32,427 bases of DNA from Pseudanabaena sp. BC1403 (GTDB taxonomy: Bacteria; Cyanobacteriota; Cyanobacteriia; Pseudanabaenales; Pseudanabaenaceae): NCBI RefSeq assembly GCF_002914585.1, contig NZ_PDDM01000041.1, positions 1 through 32,427 on the forward strand, read 5' to 3'. Positions 17,920 through 25,369 of the stretch are shown here, piece after piece. The notes under the pieces are model-generated. The model was given only the letters and a program-made list of their open reading frames with translations, ran no database searches and was not told where the DNA came from. Numbering within the stretch: position 1 is the stretch's first letter; the number at the start of each line of letters is the position of its first letter. The position numbers and the translations under genes are program-made.

Positions 17920-18348
17920 TTAACTACCCAATAATATCCGAATTGCCTTCAACGCATTGCCTTTATTTCCGTTGGACACCTTAGCAAACCAATAATGCGC
18001 CTCCTCATTACTCATTGCGGTCACACCACTGGCAATATTAGCGATCCGATCCTCCTTCGACAGCGGCTGCACCGTTTGAAATAGCAAAGCCAAACTCACC
18101 CCTGACTCTTCATCAAGGACATAGGGCGCTTGGCGATCGCATTTCAAAGTTTTTGGATCGTACTTATTTGCTTTCAATGCTGCATAGATCGCCTGTCTAG
18201 TCAGCACCAACGCATTACCCTTGAGCTTACCGATTCGCTTTGCCGCAGGGCGCTTTTTCTCACCTGCTTGCTTATAAGCACATTGGTATAGCTCTAAGGC
18301 AAAATTATTGTTATCTGTGGGTACAACTCTTAGTTGAAACTCTTGCAT
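17920..18348 (-). CDS. Hypothetical 142-aa protein coupled to the DUF499 ATPase
   Basis: Family not recognised. A small basic protein: a beta-like N-terminus (QEFQLRVVPTDNNNFALELYQ), a lysine-rich central part (GEKKRPAAKRIGKLKGNAL), then two helical segments (RQAIYAALKANKYD and MSNEEAHYWFAKVSNGNKGNALKAIRILLG). Its ATG overlaps the stop of the DUF499 gene (TAATG), so its translation depends on that gene and it is likely a dedicated partner. The basic middle part could bind nucleic acid, which is inference only. No Cys clusters, signal peptide or membrane segment. Confidence 0.75.
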   Translation of the reverse strand: MQEFQLRVVPTDNNNFALELYQCAYKQAGEKKRPAAKRIGKLKGNALVLTRQAIYAALKANKYDPKTLKCDRQAPYVLDEESGVSLALLFQTVQPLSKEDRIANIASGVTAMSNEEAHYWFAKVSNGNKGNALKAIRILLGS

Positions 18349-21300
18349 TAGTAACTTACCCTCGCTGTTAGAGATAGGCGATCGACAGGATTACGCAGTA
18401 AAGCTTGTTGTAAGATTACCAACTCATTACCATCAGTGGCGATCGCAGGTTCAAATGTAAATGTTAGCTTGAGACTCACATTAGCTCTAACTCCCTCAGT
18501 ATTTAAAAGAGCATTAACAGGATTCAAGAAACCTTGAAAACCACGCAATCCACCTTGATAATCTAAACGCACAAACTGCTTGTCCATCTGAATCGTTGCC
18601 TTCTGGTCAATCTCAAAGGTCAGTTTACCGAGCAACGGGAAAGATGTCGTAATCTTGCGATAGTCCATCACTTGATCCACCGTGATTTCGATCCTCTGAA
18701 TGTTTTTAACCTTGTAATCAGAACAGCGATCGCTAAATCCTGCAAACGCAGCATTGACAGTTCCAGACAGATCAATCGTTTCAGGCTTTACTTCAAAAAT
18801 TGAAGGTGCATCATGTCCATTTGTCGCTGAACCCTTGCCAGTTGGAGTTTCATAGGAAACGATCGCGGCTCTAGTTTCCTGCTCTGCGGTTTCCCCATTG
18901 CCATAGTCAGCCACAATTTTAAAATTCGTGGTTTGACTAATTTGCACCTGATGATTGTCCGATGGTAAAAATTCACCAGCGATCAATATCCCATCTTGAT
19001 AAATCCTTACTGATAAAGCACCTTGCGATCGCCACCGTAAATTAACAGTTTTTGCTAATTCACTACTGGGCATCACCTGAGCAGACAACTCGATCACACG
19101 CGGCTCAGGTGGCTTGAGAATACCACGCCGATATAATTCCATGCGATCGGAAAATTCAATTGTGTCTGGTAGACTTGGCAACTTACCATCATCACCACGA
19201 ATATAAACCTTAGCACCAACTTTTAAATCCCATTGACCTTCCTGTATACCTTTACGGACGGTTTCTCTTAGTTTGGGAATATCCGCATCAAGCAACATCT
19301 GTAATCCTAGATTTTTGGCAAATTCTTCTTTTAAGGCTCTTGTTGTCCAATGCTCTATTCCTGCTAACCAAACCTTTTGCAGAATGTAAGCAGGTGCAAA
19401 TGCTCCCGCATCTTCTAAACGAATTTTTTGACAATCCTTTAAAGACTTGAGAATCACATCCTGTTGGTTTTTATTGCCTTTGACATCACTTGATGACTCC
19501 GCAGGTAAAGTGAAATGGAGCAATCCTTTCGGTGCTTTGACTGGATCGTTAGTTGGATAAAAAAGATGGCGATAGGTATTTGTTAAGGCAACTCTTACAT
19601 CTAGGTCTTTGATACCACCTCTTTCACGCAATTGCTTACGCTGATTTTCTGATAAGTCCTCTTGGCGATTTGGTGACTTCAAAATGTTTTGAATGGCAAG
19701 ATGCTCCTTAGTAATGTCGATCGCCCGATCTAATTCCTGCTTATTTGCCACCAAGAAAAGCAACCGATTCCGAAATGTGCGGAACTTACCAGACTCTCCA
19801 GTGTTATTAAAGATTTGCTCAACTAGATTAGGTGCAACATCGGTTGAAGCATTCACGGTTCCTTGGTCAAAGTCAATTACACAGAGAGCAATATCATCAG
19901 GTTTATCGTCAACATCTCCCGAACTTTCAGGACTAGCAACTAAGGTAAAGACTTTGTTGGCAAAAATACTATCGCGACGCGATCGCAGATGGTCTTTCGC
20001 TGTAAGATTACCAATCTGCTCTTTCTCTTCCGCAATAATTTTATTGATCGATGGTTCTTCTTTAAAACGTGCGATCGTCGTAATCGGATCGATATCCAGA
20101 TACCATGCCACGCTCGTTAATCGATCTAACACAGGTTCAATATAACTAATCTCAACCGTAGGCATCAGCAAAGCTAAATTTAGCTCGGCTCGGCGGATAC
20201 CTGCGGAAGTACCTTGATTAATGGAATGCAAGAAGATTGTTCTCGCTACCCATGTCGCAAAGGGCGACTTACCTGCTGCCTCCCACTCTTGATCGTGTAT
20301 TTGGGCATGGGCAAGTTTCCCATCAGTATTAAAAATATCTGCCTGAATTGGGCTTCGCATCAATGGACGCTCTAATCGTGACGTAAATTCACTGGTCACA
20401 CCTTCATCTAAACCAATGGGAATATGATGTGGATGAATCATCGGTATCCATACCGACATATCTTGCCAGAGATGCCTTACCACCATTGCAAGTAGTCGCA
20501 ACGCCCCTCTTGTACGCTGAAAATTGGGAATCGATGCAATTTTTTTGGTTAGTAAGTCAAACAATTCTGGCGAAAATGGATAGCTGGACTGCAATACTTG
20601 AGCATGGTTCGCATCTTTGCACCCATCAGGTAGATTTAGGCGACTGGATTTATAAACGCTTAAATAATCCTTTGCCGCAATATCAGCAGCTTTATCGTTA
20701 ATACTTTGAAAAATCCTCTGCTTAACAATGTTGTAAATTTCTATATCTGTGCTGGGACTAAGTACCCTTTCTTGTCGAGCCGACGTTTGCAATGCTTCCT
20801 TTAGATCGTTGGTTTCTGCGCCAAAGGTATCGGATATCGAAGCTAGAGTGTAGACAAATACAATGTTGTTACAGGCTGCCGTTAAGTCCATCAGTGTAAA
20901 TAGAAATGCAACGACTTGTTCAGATAGATCGCTTTTTCCCACTGCGATCGCTTTAGCACGACGCAAATATTGAGCAATTTCATCAAGAATGATTACCGTC
21001 GGTTCTTTTTTGGTCAGCTTTTCGATGACAACTGTTCCTGGGCTAACTTTCTGCTCATCCGAACCTCTAAGCAAGCTATAGCCTTCTACCCCGCCAATTT
21101 GATAAGCGATTTCACCCCACAGTGTATGTACTCTTATCCCTGACTCTTCATGCAATACACCATTTACAGGGTCAAGATCTTGACAGGCGATCGCCGCTAC
21201 TTGGATCGGGCGATCTGGAATAATTGTAATGTCATTTACAAATCTATCTAACCCGCTTATTAGTCTTCCATTTTTCGCAATATGCCAAATCGCTATTTCA

Positions 21301-21572
21301 TCGTGGGTCTTACCTCCTCCAAAACTGGTTTCTAAGCGAATTACAGGCGAACCAGTGTCTGCACCTGTTAAACGTCCAAATACTTCAGATATAAGAGTCT
21401 TGAGTCCATTTGTCGGAAAAGTATTCGCAAAAAAAGTATTTGGATCTTGATAAACTAAGGGCGCATTACCATCCACCACTTGCTTTAATTTTGCAGCAAA
21501 TACATCCTCTGATAAGTTACCGCCAAGCACCTCATCGCGTGGTACACAGGTTTCAAAAATAGATCGGAGCAT
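18348..21572 (-). CDS. DUF499 ATPase of an Hma-like defence system
   Basis: A 1074-aa P-loop ATPase. The opening MLRSIFETCVPRDEVLGG and the AAKL/PLVYQDPNTFFANTFPT segment are typical DUF499. Walker A is FGGGKTH (Lys88) and Walker B is TVIILDEIAQYLR (Asp197, Glu198). A long middle part with FSPELFDLLTKKIASIPNFQRTRGALRLLAMVVRHLW follows, and the last 250 residues are beta-rich. The longest open frame begins 30 codons upstream at 21662; those residues (Cys- and Tyr-rich) do not look like the family, so 21572 is preferred, though no clear Shine-Dalgarno is visible. It heads the minus-strand defence block and supplies the ATPase of the helicase-methylase-ATPase set. What it acts on is unknown. Confidence 0.9.
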   Translation of the reverse strand: MLRSIFETCVPRDEVLGGNLSEDVFAAKLKQVVDGNAPLVYQDPNTFFANTFPTNGLKTLISEVFGRLTGADTGSPVIRLETSFGGGKTHDEIAIWHIAKNGRLISGLDRFVNDITIIPDRPIQVAAIACQDLDPVNGVLHEESGIRVHTLWGEIAYQIGGVEGYSLLRGSDEQKVSPGTVVIEKLTKKEPTVIILDEIAQYLRRAKAIAVGKSDLSEQVVAFLFTLMDLTAACNNIVFVYTLASISDTFGAETNDLKEALQTSARQERVLSPSTDIEIYNIVKQRIFQSINDKAADIAAKDYLSVYKSSRLNLPDGCKDANHAQVLQSSYPFSPELFDLLTKKIASIPNFQRTRGALRLLAMVVRHLWQDMSVWIPMIHPHHIPIGLDEGVTSEFTSRLERPLMRSPIQADIFNTDGKLAHAQIHDQEWEAAGKSPFATWVARTIFLHSINQGTSAGIRRAELNLALLMPTVEISYIEPVLDRLTSVAWYLDIDPITTIARFKEEPSINKIIAEEKEQIGNLTAKDHLRSRRDSIFANKVFTLVASPESSGDVDDKPDDIALCVIDFDQGTVNASTDVAPNLVEQIFNNTGESGKFRTFRNRLLFLVANKQELDRAIDITKEHLAIQNILKSPNRQEDLSENQRKQLRERGGIKDLDVRVALTNTYRHLFYPTNDPVKAPKGLLHFTLPAESSSDVKGNKNQQDVILKSLKDCQKIRLEDAGAFAPAYILQKVWLAGIEHWTTRALKEEFAKNLGLQMLLDADIPKLRETVRKGIQEGQWDLKVGAKVYIRGDDGKLPSLPDTIEFSDRMELYRRGILKPPEPRVIELSAQVMPSSELAKTVNLRWRSQGALSVRIYQDGILIAGEFLPSDNHQVQISQTTNFKIVADYGNGETAEQETRAAIVSYETPTGKGSATNGHDAPSIFEVKPETIDLSGTVNAAFAGFSDRCSDYKVKNIQRIEITVDQVMDYRKITTSFPLLGKLTFEIDQKATIQMDKQFVRLDYQGGLRGFQGFLNPVNALLNTEGVRANVSLKLTFTFEPAIATDGNELVILQQALLRNPVDRLSLTARVSY

Positions 21573-21734
21573 AGATTCAGTAGTGCAAGATATAGTTAAC
21601 GATTGGTAGGCTTTTAGCTGTATATAACAATATGTATTCATAACACACTTGTTTCCTAGCATACGCTAACTGAGCTTAAACCTCACATCTGAGGAAGCCT
21701 TAGCGATTTCTATTAGGTTATTTCTGTCCTAAAT
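21573..21734. promoter_or_regulatory. Divergent intergenic region, DUF499 operon versus 163-aa gene
   Basis: A 162-bp spacer separating the first gene of the defence block from a plus-strand gene. Both transcripts should start here. A small inverted repeat CCTCA-CATC-TGAGG lies at 21681-21694 and could be an operator. No convincing -35/-10 pair was found on either strand. Confidence 0.35.
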
Positions 21735-22226
21735 ATGACTAAAAGTATTCCAGAGAAATGTAAGAAGTGTGCAATGCTTTCGGCGACTCAGGCTCAAGAG
21801 CTTCATGGCAATGATGGCGATCGCTGTTGGAATCCTACGGTTTGCTATAGTCGTCGTTCCTATGTCCGTCATCGCGATCGCCGTAATCTAATTCGTTCTC
21901 GTCAACGGGTTGATACTGATCAAGATTTAGTTGTGAATATTGATGAATTCGCCTCGATTTTTTGGGCGGTGTTAGTTGTTTATCGACAGTCGGGAACAGA
22001 TACACCAATTCATGCTATCGCGGCTCAAGTTTGGAAAGGACAAGAAAAGTTCGCGGCAATTCCACCAATTCATTGTGCGGGAATGGTGGCAACACAAGTG
22101 CATACTTATGTGCAGAAGGTATTGGTTTTGCTAGAGTCAAATTATGGGATTAAGAAATTTGCTAGCCAAGAACGTCTCGATCCTTGGCTTTGTCCTTTGC
22201 GTCCTTGCCCTTGTCATTCAAATTAA
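21735..22226 (+). CDS. Hypothetical 163-aa protein with N-terminal Cys motif
   Basis: No family recognised. The N-terminus has CKKC and, about 25 residues later, CWNPTVC, a C-x2-C...C-x5-C arrangement that could bind a metal, followed by an arginine-rich stretch (RRSYVRHRDRRNLIRSRQR) that could contact nucleic acid. The middle is hydrophobic and helical (VNIDEFASIFWAVLVVYRQSG). The tail is Cys- and Pro-rich (CPLRPCPCHSN). It is divergent from the DUF499 operon, and the next gene follows 14 nt after its stop, so the two form a pair. Function unknown; a DNA- or RNA-binding role is inferred only from composition. Confidence 0.7.
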   Translation: MTKSIPEKCKKCAMLSATQAQELHGNDGDRCWNPTVCYSRRSYVRHRDRRNLIRSRQRVDTDQDLVVNIDEFASIFWAVLVVYRQSGTDTPIHAIAAQVWKGQEKFAAIPPIHCAGMVATQVHTYVQKVLVLLESNYGIKKFASQERLDPWLCPLRPCPCHSN

Positions 22227-22240
22227 TTTTCGGTGTGACA

Positions 22241-22903
22241 ATGAAAGTTAAACAGCTTGAGTTGGATTTATGGGATGTCCTTTCGACTGCGAGGCAAACT
22301 CCTGAAGATGCTAATTTGCCAAGTGTGTTTGAGCTTTTAGATCTGACTCTGGTTGATCTTGATACGCGATCGCAGTTACGAATAGCAGGAGAAGCGGTTT
22401 GTCAGATTGCTGATTTGTTTTGCGATCGCTCTAGCTTTTTATTTGAGGAGTTACATTCTCGTACAGCTAATGGGGAGCCGATCATGGCTGATGATGCTTT
22501 TGATCGTTATGTGCGTCAGTCTATGGTGGTGGATTTTGATCAGTTCATTGAGCCTTTGCAGAGTTTATCTAGAAAGTCTCCAGAATATGAAAAAAATGGT
22601 ATTTCGATTGTTGGCGCAATTGATAAAGAGGTCTTGATTCAAGCTTTAGAACAGGAAAGTTTGCTTAGCTTGGAGGAGGAGTTTGAACAAGCGATTAGTA
22701 CTGCTCACACTGAGAATGTTTCAGCTTGGATTGAGGCGATCGCGCGTTGTATTGCTAATAATTCTTCTCCAATATGCTTACAAGATTTACAAATGGCTTT
22801 GCAATTGCCAATAGTAGAGATTTGGCTGGGGCTGCTTTTGGGTGATTTCAAGTTAGTGCAAAAAGGATGGTTTTATGATTCAAGGAAAATTTGGATTGGT
22901 TAA
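22241..22903 (+). CDS. Hypothetical 220-aa acidic helical protein
   Basis: Not recognised. The protein from the ATG at 22241 begins MKVKQLELDLWDVLSTARQTP and is acidic and helical throughout, with EELHSRTANGEPIMADDAFDRYVRQSM in the middle and a C-terminal winged-helix-like stretch (CLQDLQMALQLPIVEIWLGLLLGDFKLVQKGWFYD) that resembles a helix-turn-helix followed by a wing. A TTG at 22184 would add 19 residues overlapping the upstream gene; the ATG is preferred. It forms a two-gene unit with the 163-aa gene and is followed by a strong hairpin at 22971-23022. A regulator of the neighbouring loci is possible but unproven. Confidence 0.72.
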   Translation: MKVKQLELDLWDVLSTARQTPEDANLPSVFELLDLTLVDLDTRSQLRIAGEAVCQIADLFCDRSSFLFEELHSRTANGEPIMADDAFDRYVRQSMVVDFDQFIEPLQSLSRKSPEYEKNGISIVGAIDKEVLIQALEQESLLSLEEEFEQAISTAHTENVSAWIEAIARCIANNSSPICLQDLQMALQLPIVEIWLGLLLGDFKLVQKGWFYDSRKIWIG

Positions 22904-22970
22904 TTTAAAGACTATAACTTCCGTTATGGCGATCGTTACTAAACTTACGGAACTTTGCTTAAAATCCCCA

Positions 22971-23022
22971 TCAATAAATTTTGGGAAGTGTTACTAAGCA
23001 ACACTATCCCAAAATTTATTGA
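22971..23022 (+). terminator. Long hairpin terminator downstream of the 220-aa gene
   Basis: The left arm TCAATAAATTTTGGGAAGTGTT pairs with the right arm read as AACACT-A-TCCCAAAATTTATTGA, a 22-bp stem with one bulged A and a 7-nt loop. GTAGTTTTTTT follows, consistent with intrinsic termination of the 163/220-aa unit. The stem is much longer than usual for a terminator, so a second role (repeat remnant, recombination or binding site) is possible. Confidence 0.65.
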
Positions 23023-23060
23023 TTGTAGTTTTTTTGAAATAGTTTGGAACAACTATAATC

Positions 23061-23092
23061 TTGACAGTAAATTGCTTTAAACCTCTGATAAT
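23061..23092 (+). promoter_or_regulatory. Candidate promoter for parAB
   Basis: TTGACA at 23061 is a perfect -35 box. TCTGATAATAT follows 17-20 nt later, giving a fair -10 (best spacing with a weaker match). It lies about 265 bp before parA. Transcripts from it would cross both palindromes. Confidence 0.4.
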
Positions 23093-23190
23093 ATATCAAT
23101 CGTCACTTGTAACACGCTACGCACTCGTACAAAAGAACCACATCGAGTATTTAACCAACCGATCAGCAGCATCAGAATCTAATAACCACC

Positions 23191-23212
23191 TGTCGTATTT
23201 CAAAATACGACA
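23191..23212. promoter_or_regulatory. Partition-type palindrome, copy 1
   Basis: TGTCGTATTT-CA-AAATACGACA: 10-bp arms with a 2-nt centre. The second copy lies 132 bp downstream. Likely a ParB- or ParA-binding site (parS or operator). Confidence 0.6.
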
Positions 23213-23322
23213 AACATATAACTAGTAATTAGCAACTACCTCCAAAGTCAAATCTCAGAATAAAACACGACAGTGATCGCTGCTACTCCTAAAAGCTCTA
23301 TTCCATCATCACCCTAATAACC

Positions 23323-23344
23323 TGTCGTATTTTAAAATACGACT
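23323..23344. promoter_or_regulatory. Partition-type palindrome, copy 2, adjoining parA
   Basis: GTCGTATTTTAAAATACGAC at 23324-23343 is a perfect 20-bp palindrome, preceded by CCT as in copy 1 and ending 14 nt before the parA ATG. At this position it would block transcription or translation start, as expected for autoregulation of a par operon. Confidence 0.65.
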
Positions 23345-23357
23345 TCAAAACATTAAT

Positions 23358-24161
23358 ATGCCAAAAGAACAAATAGTCATAGGAATCATTGCAAATGCAG
23401 GCGGAGTCGGAAAATCCACACTTGCTGTGCATTTAGCATACGAGCTAGCCAAGCATCACATCTCAGTGGGATTAATCGATCTAGATCCCCAACGCGCACT
23501 TGATGTTTTCTGTGGTTTACCATCTACCGATTTAGAGCACTCCATTGTTGGAGTGCTCTCCAAAGAATTCACAGGCAACTGGGCGTTAGTTCCCGCATGG
23601 GGACATCCCAATATCGAAGTCTGCCAAGGGCATCCCAGTATGGCTAAACTAGCAGACGATCTAGTGATTCGTCGCCGAGGGGAATATGCACTAGCCGATC
23701 GCTTAAAGAGCCACCCACTCAGACATGATGTAGTGATATTAGATTGTCCAGCGACAATGGGGATGATTTGTGAAAATGCGATCGCAGCAAGTACAGGATT
23801 ACTCGTTCCAATTCAACTAGAGATGAAATCAATCTCTGGAGTTGCAGATTTAGTGGAATGGACGATAGCTATTTGCGACGAACTAAAGCTCGATCCCCGT
23901 CCTCAAATATTTGGACTAGTGCCAAGTCTCTATGACAGCAGTCGGGCGATCCATCGTCAATATCTCCAACAGTTGCCAGAAATAACCGAGCAATTAAGAA
24001 TCAAGCTATATCCACATATACGCGATTCATCGGAGTTTAAGAACTCAAGTGCTAACGGTTTACCACTACAAAAATATCGCCCAAACCATCCTGCTTGCAG
24101 TGATTTTCAGGTGATCGCAGAAGACATCATTAAACTAGTCAAGGCAGGAGCAAAAATCTAA
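23358..24161 (+). CDS. parA: ParA-family partition ATPase
   Basis: A 267-aa ParA/MinD-type ATPase that would drive segregation of the replicon with ParB. The Walker A region reads ANAGGVGKSTLA (Ala14-Gly15-Gly16-Val17-Gly18-Lys19-Ser20), Walker A' is LIDLDPQRALD and Walker B is VVILDCPATMG. In canonical ParA proteins the residue at position 14 is the signature lysine of KGGVGKT; here it is alanine. ICENAIAASTGLLVPIQ and EMKSISGVADLVEWT are normal for the family. There is no long N-terminal helix-turn-helix, so it is a short (type Ib-like) ParA. It overlaps parB by one base and has no clear Shine-Dalgarno; the palindrome just upstream probably regulates it. Confidence 0.93.
   Translation: MPKEQIVIGIIANAGGVGKSTLAVHLAYELAKHHISVGLIDLDPQRALDVFCGLPSTDLEHSIVGVLSKEFTGNWALVPAWGHPNIEVCQGHPSMAKLADDLVIRRRGEYALADRLKSHPLRHDVVILDCPATMGMICENAIAASTGLLVPIQLEMKSISGVADLVEWTIAICDELKLDPRPQIFGLVPSLYDSSRAIHRQYLQQLPEITEQLRIKLYPHIRDSSEFKNSSANGLPLQKYRPNHPACSDFQVIAEDIIKLVKAGAKI
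23534..23559. repeat. Perfect inverted repeat inside parA
   Basis: AGAGCACTCCA and TGGAGTGCTCT are 11-bp perfect arms around a TTGT loop within the parA reading frame, encoding LEHSIVGVLS. In the mRNA this makes a stable hairpin about 180 nt into the gene. Confidence 0.7.
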
Positions 24162-25279
24162 TGGGTAAGATTCCAGCAATTTCACAAAGATTTACAGGTG
24201 CAATTCAGGCAACTGACCAAGCCCAGCGCATTGCCGAACTGCAAACAGAAATTGAAAAGCTCCGATCTTCGCAGTCTCCAGCATTAGAAAAACAGATCGA
24301 AGCGCTAAGAATAGAGCTAAAAGAACAGTCAGGTGAAAAAGATATTGAAGTAAAAAAGATCCAAGCAAACCCCAATCAACCTCGGCAGACCATAACCAAT
24401 GAAAGCATTCAAACCATTGCACGAAGCATGGAAAAAGATGGTCAGATTACCCCATTAATCGTTATCCCCCAGGATGAAACCTATCTACTATTGGATGGAC
24501 AACGCCGTTGGGAAGCGGCAAAAATCTTGGGCTGGAAAACATTGAGATCGGTCATTGCCATCATGCCCAATGACCTGCATCGTAGATCTTTACTTACTTT
24601 CATTCATCATGAAGATCTTAACCCTCTAGACAAGGCTGAAGCAATTCTCAAAGAAGTCTCAAGTATCACAAGTATGAGTACTGAGGGAATATTAACCCTC
24701 CTCTCAACTGTGTTAAGGCGTTTAGAAAGACAAAAACAAGCCAGTCAGCTCACAAATCTAGTTACAGTTACCCAAGAAGAACAAAAGACGGGACTGCAAA
24801 ATCTAGATGTTAGTGACGATGAAGAGAAGCTACTTTTAGCATTACTCGATTTGGCTCTAAACCCTACTTCAGTCAAGGCAAACCTTATGCCCATGCTTTC
24901 ACTACCCAGTGATCTAAAACAAGCAATCAGAGAACAAGGCCTTAAAGGCGCACATGCTTTGGCACTTTCAGTACTATCAGCCAAAACACTAAAAATCTCC
25001 GAAGCAAAAGCGACTAAAGAACGCATTCAAACAACAGAACAGGTAATCCAAGAGGATTTGACAGTCGCCAAGACAAGAGAACTTATATCTCAAGTCAAAT
25101 CAAAATATTTAGAAGAAAATAACGTTTCATCCAAGGAGTTTATAGCTATAAATCGCAGTGTAGAAAAACTTTCTAAAATTAATCTCACTAATATAGAACC
25201 TCAACAACTAATTGATATACGCGCAATCCTCCAGAAAAAGCTTGAAGAGATCGAGGCTGCTCTTGAGCAAGGACAATAG
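24161..25279 (+). CDS. parB: ParB-family partition protein
   Basis: A 372-aa ParB/Spo0J-like centromere-binding protein. Residues 18-58 form a coiled coil (QRIAELQTEIEKLRSSQSP). The ParB/sulfiredoxin-like domain follows with ANPNQPRQTI (70-79), IARSMEKDGQITPLIV and LLDGQRRWEAAKILGW (113-120 core). The usual GERR motif that contacts nucleotide is GQRR here. LNPLDKAEAILKEV and the following helices are the DNA-binding part. The C-terminus is helical, with a dimerisation-like end (LQKKLEEIEAALEQ). Its start overlaps the parA stop (TAATG), showing a single operon. It presumably binds the GTCGTATTT palindromes upstream of parA. Confidence 0.92.
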   Translation: MGKIPAISQRFTGAIQATDQAQRIAELQTEIEKLRSSQSPALEKQIEALRIELKEQSGEKDIEVKKIQANPNQPRQTITNESIQTIARSMEKDGQITPLIVIPQDETYLLLDGQRRWEAAKILGWKTLRSVIAIMPNDLHRRSLLTFIHHEDLNPLDKAEAILKEVSSITSMSTEGILTLLSTVLRRLERQKQASQLTNLVTVTQEEQKTGLQNLDVSDDEEKLLLALLDLALNPTSVKANLMPMLSLPSDLKQAIREQGLKGAHALALSVLSAKTLKISEAKATKERIQTTEQVIQEDLTVAKTRELISQVKSKYLEENNVSSKEFIAINRSVEKLSKINLTNIEPQQLIDIRAILQKKLEEIEAALEQGQ

Positions 25280-25369
25280 AACCCATGGCATTTTGAAAAA
25301 TATTGCTCCGATAAAGCAAAGCTACTTTTAGAGAGAAAATCTCTTTAACATTTGCTAAGTGAAATGTAG

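Larger units (their letters stand above)
22904..23357. other. Gene-free region before parA: hairpin, promoter and partition-type palindromes
   Basis: About 450 bp without a gene. It holds a long hairpin (22971-23022), a promoter-like sequence near 23061 and two copies of a GTCGTATTT palindrome (23192-23211 and 23324-23343). A degenerate half-site (AAAACACGACAG) lies at 23262-23273. The arrangement fits a partition-locus control region or centromere. Confidence 0.6.

Noticed and set aside
8804-21572. BREX system (PglX-like methylase with a large ATPase)
   Set aside because: No PglZ, BrxA/BrxB or BrxL-like protein; the ATPase opens with the DUF499 signature rather than a BrxC-like one.
23358-25279. 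Chromosomal parAB near the chromosome origin
   Set aside because: A large plasmid-type rep gene is adjacent, the upstream palindromes are unlike the usual chromosomal parS sequence, and no origin-linked genes such as dnaA or gidB are present.
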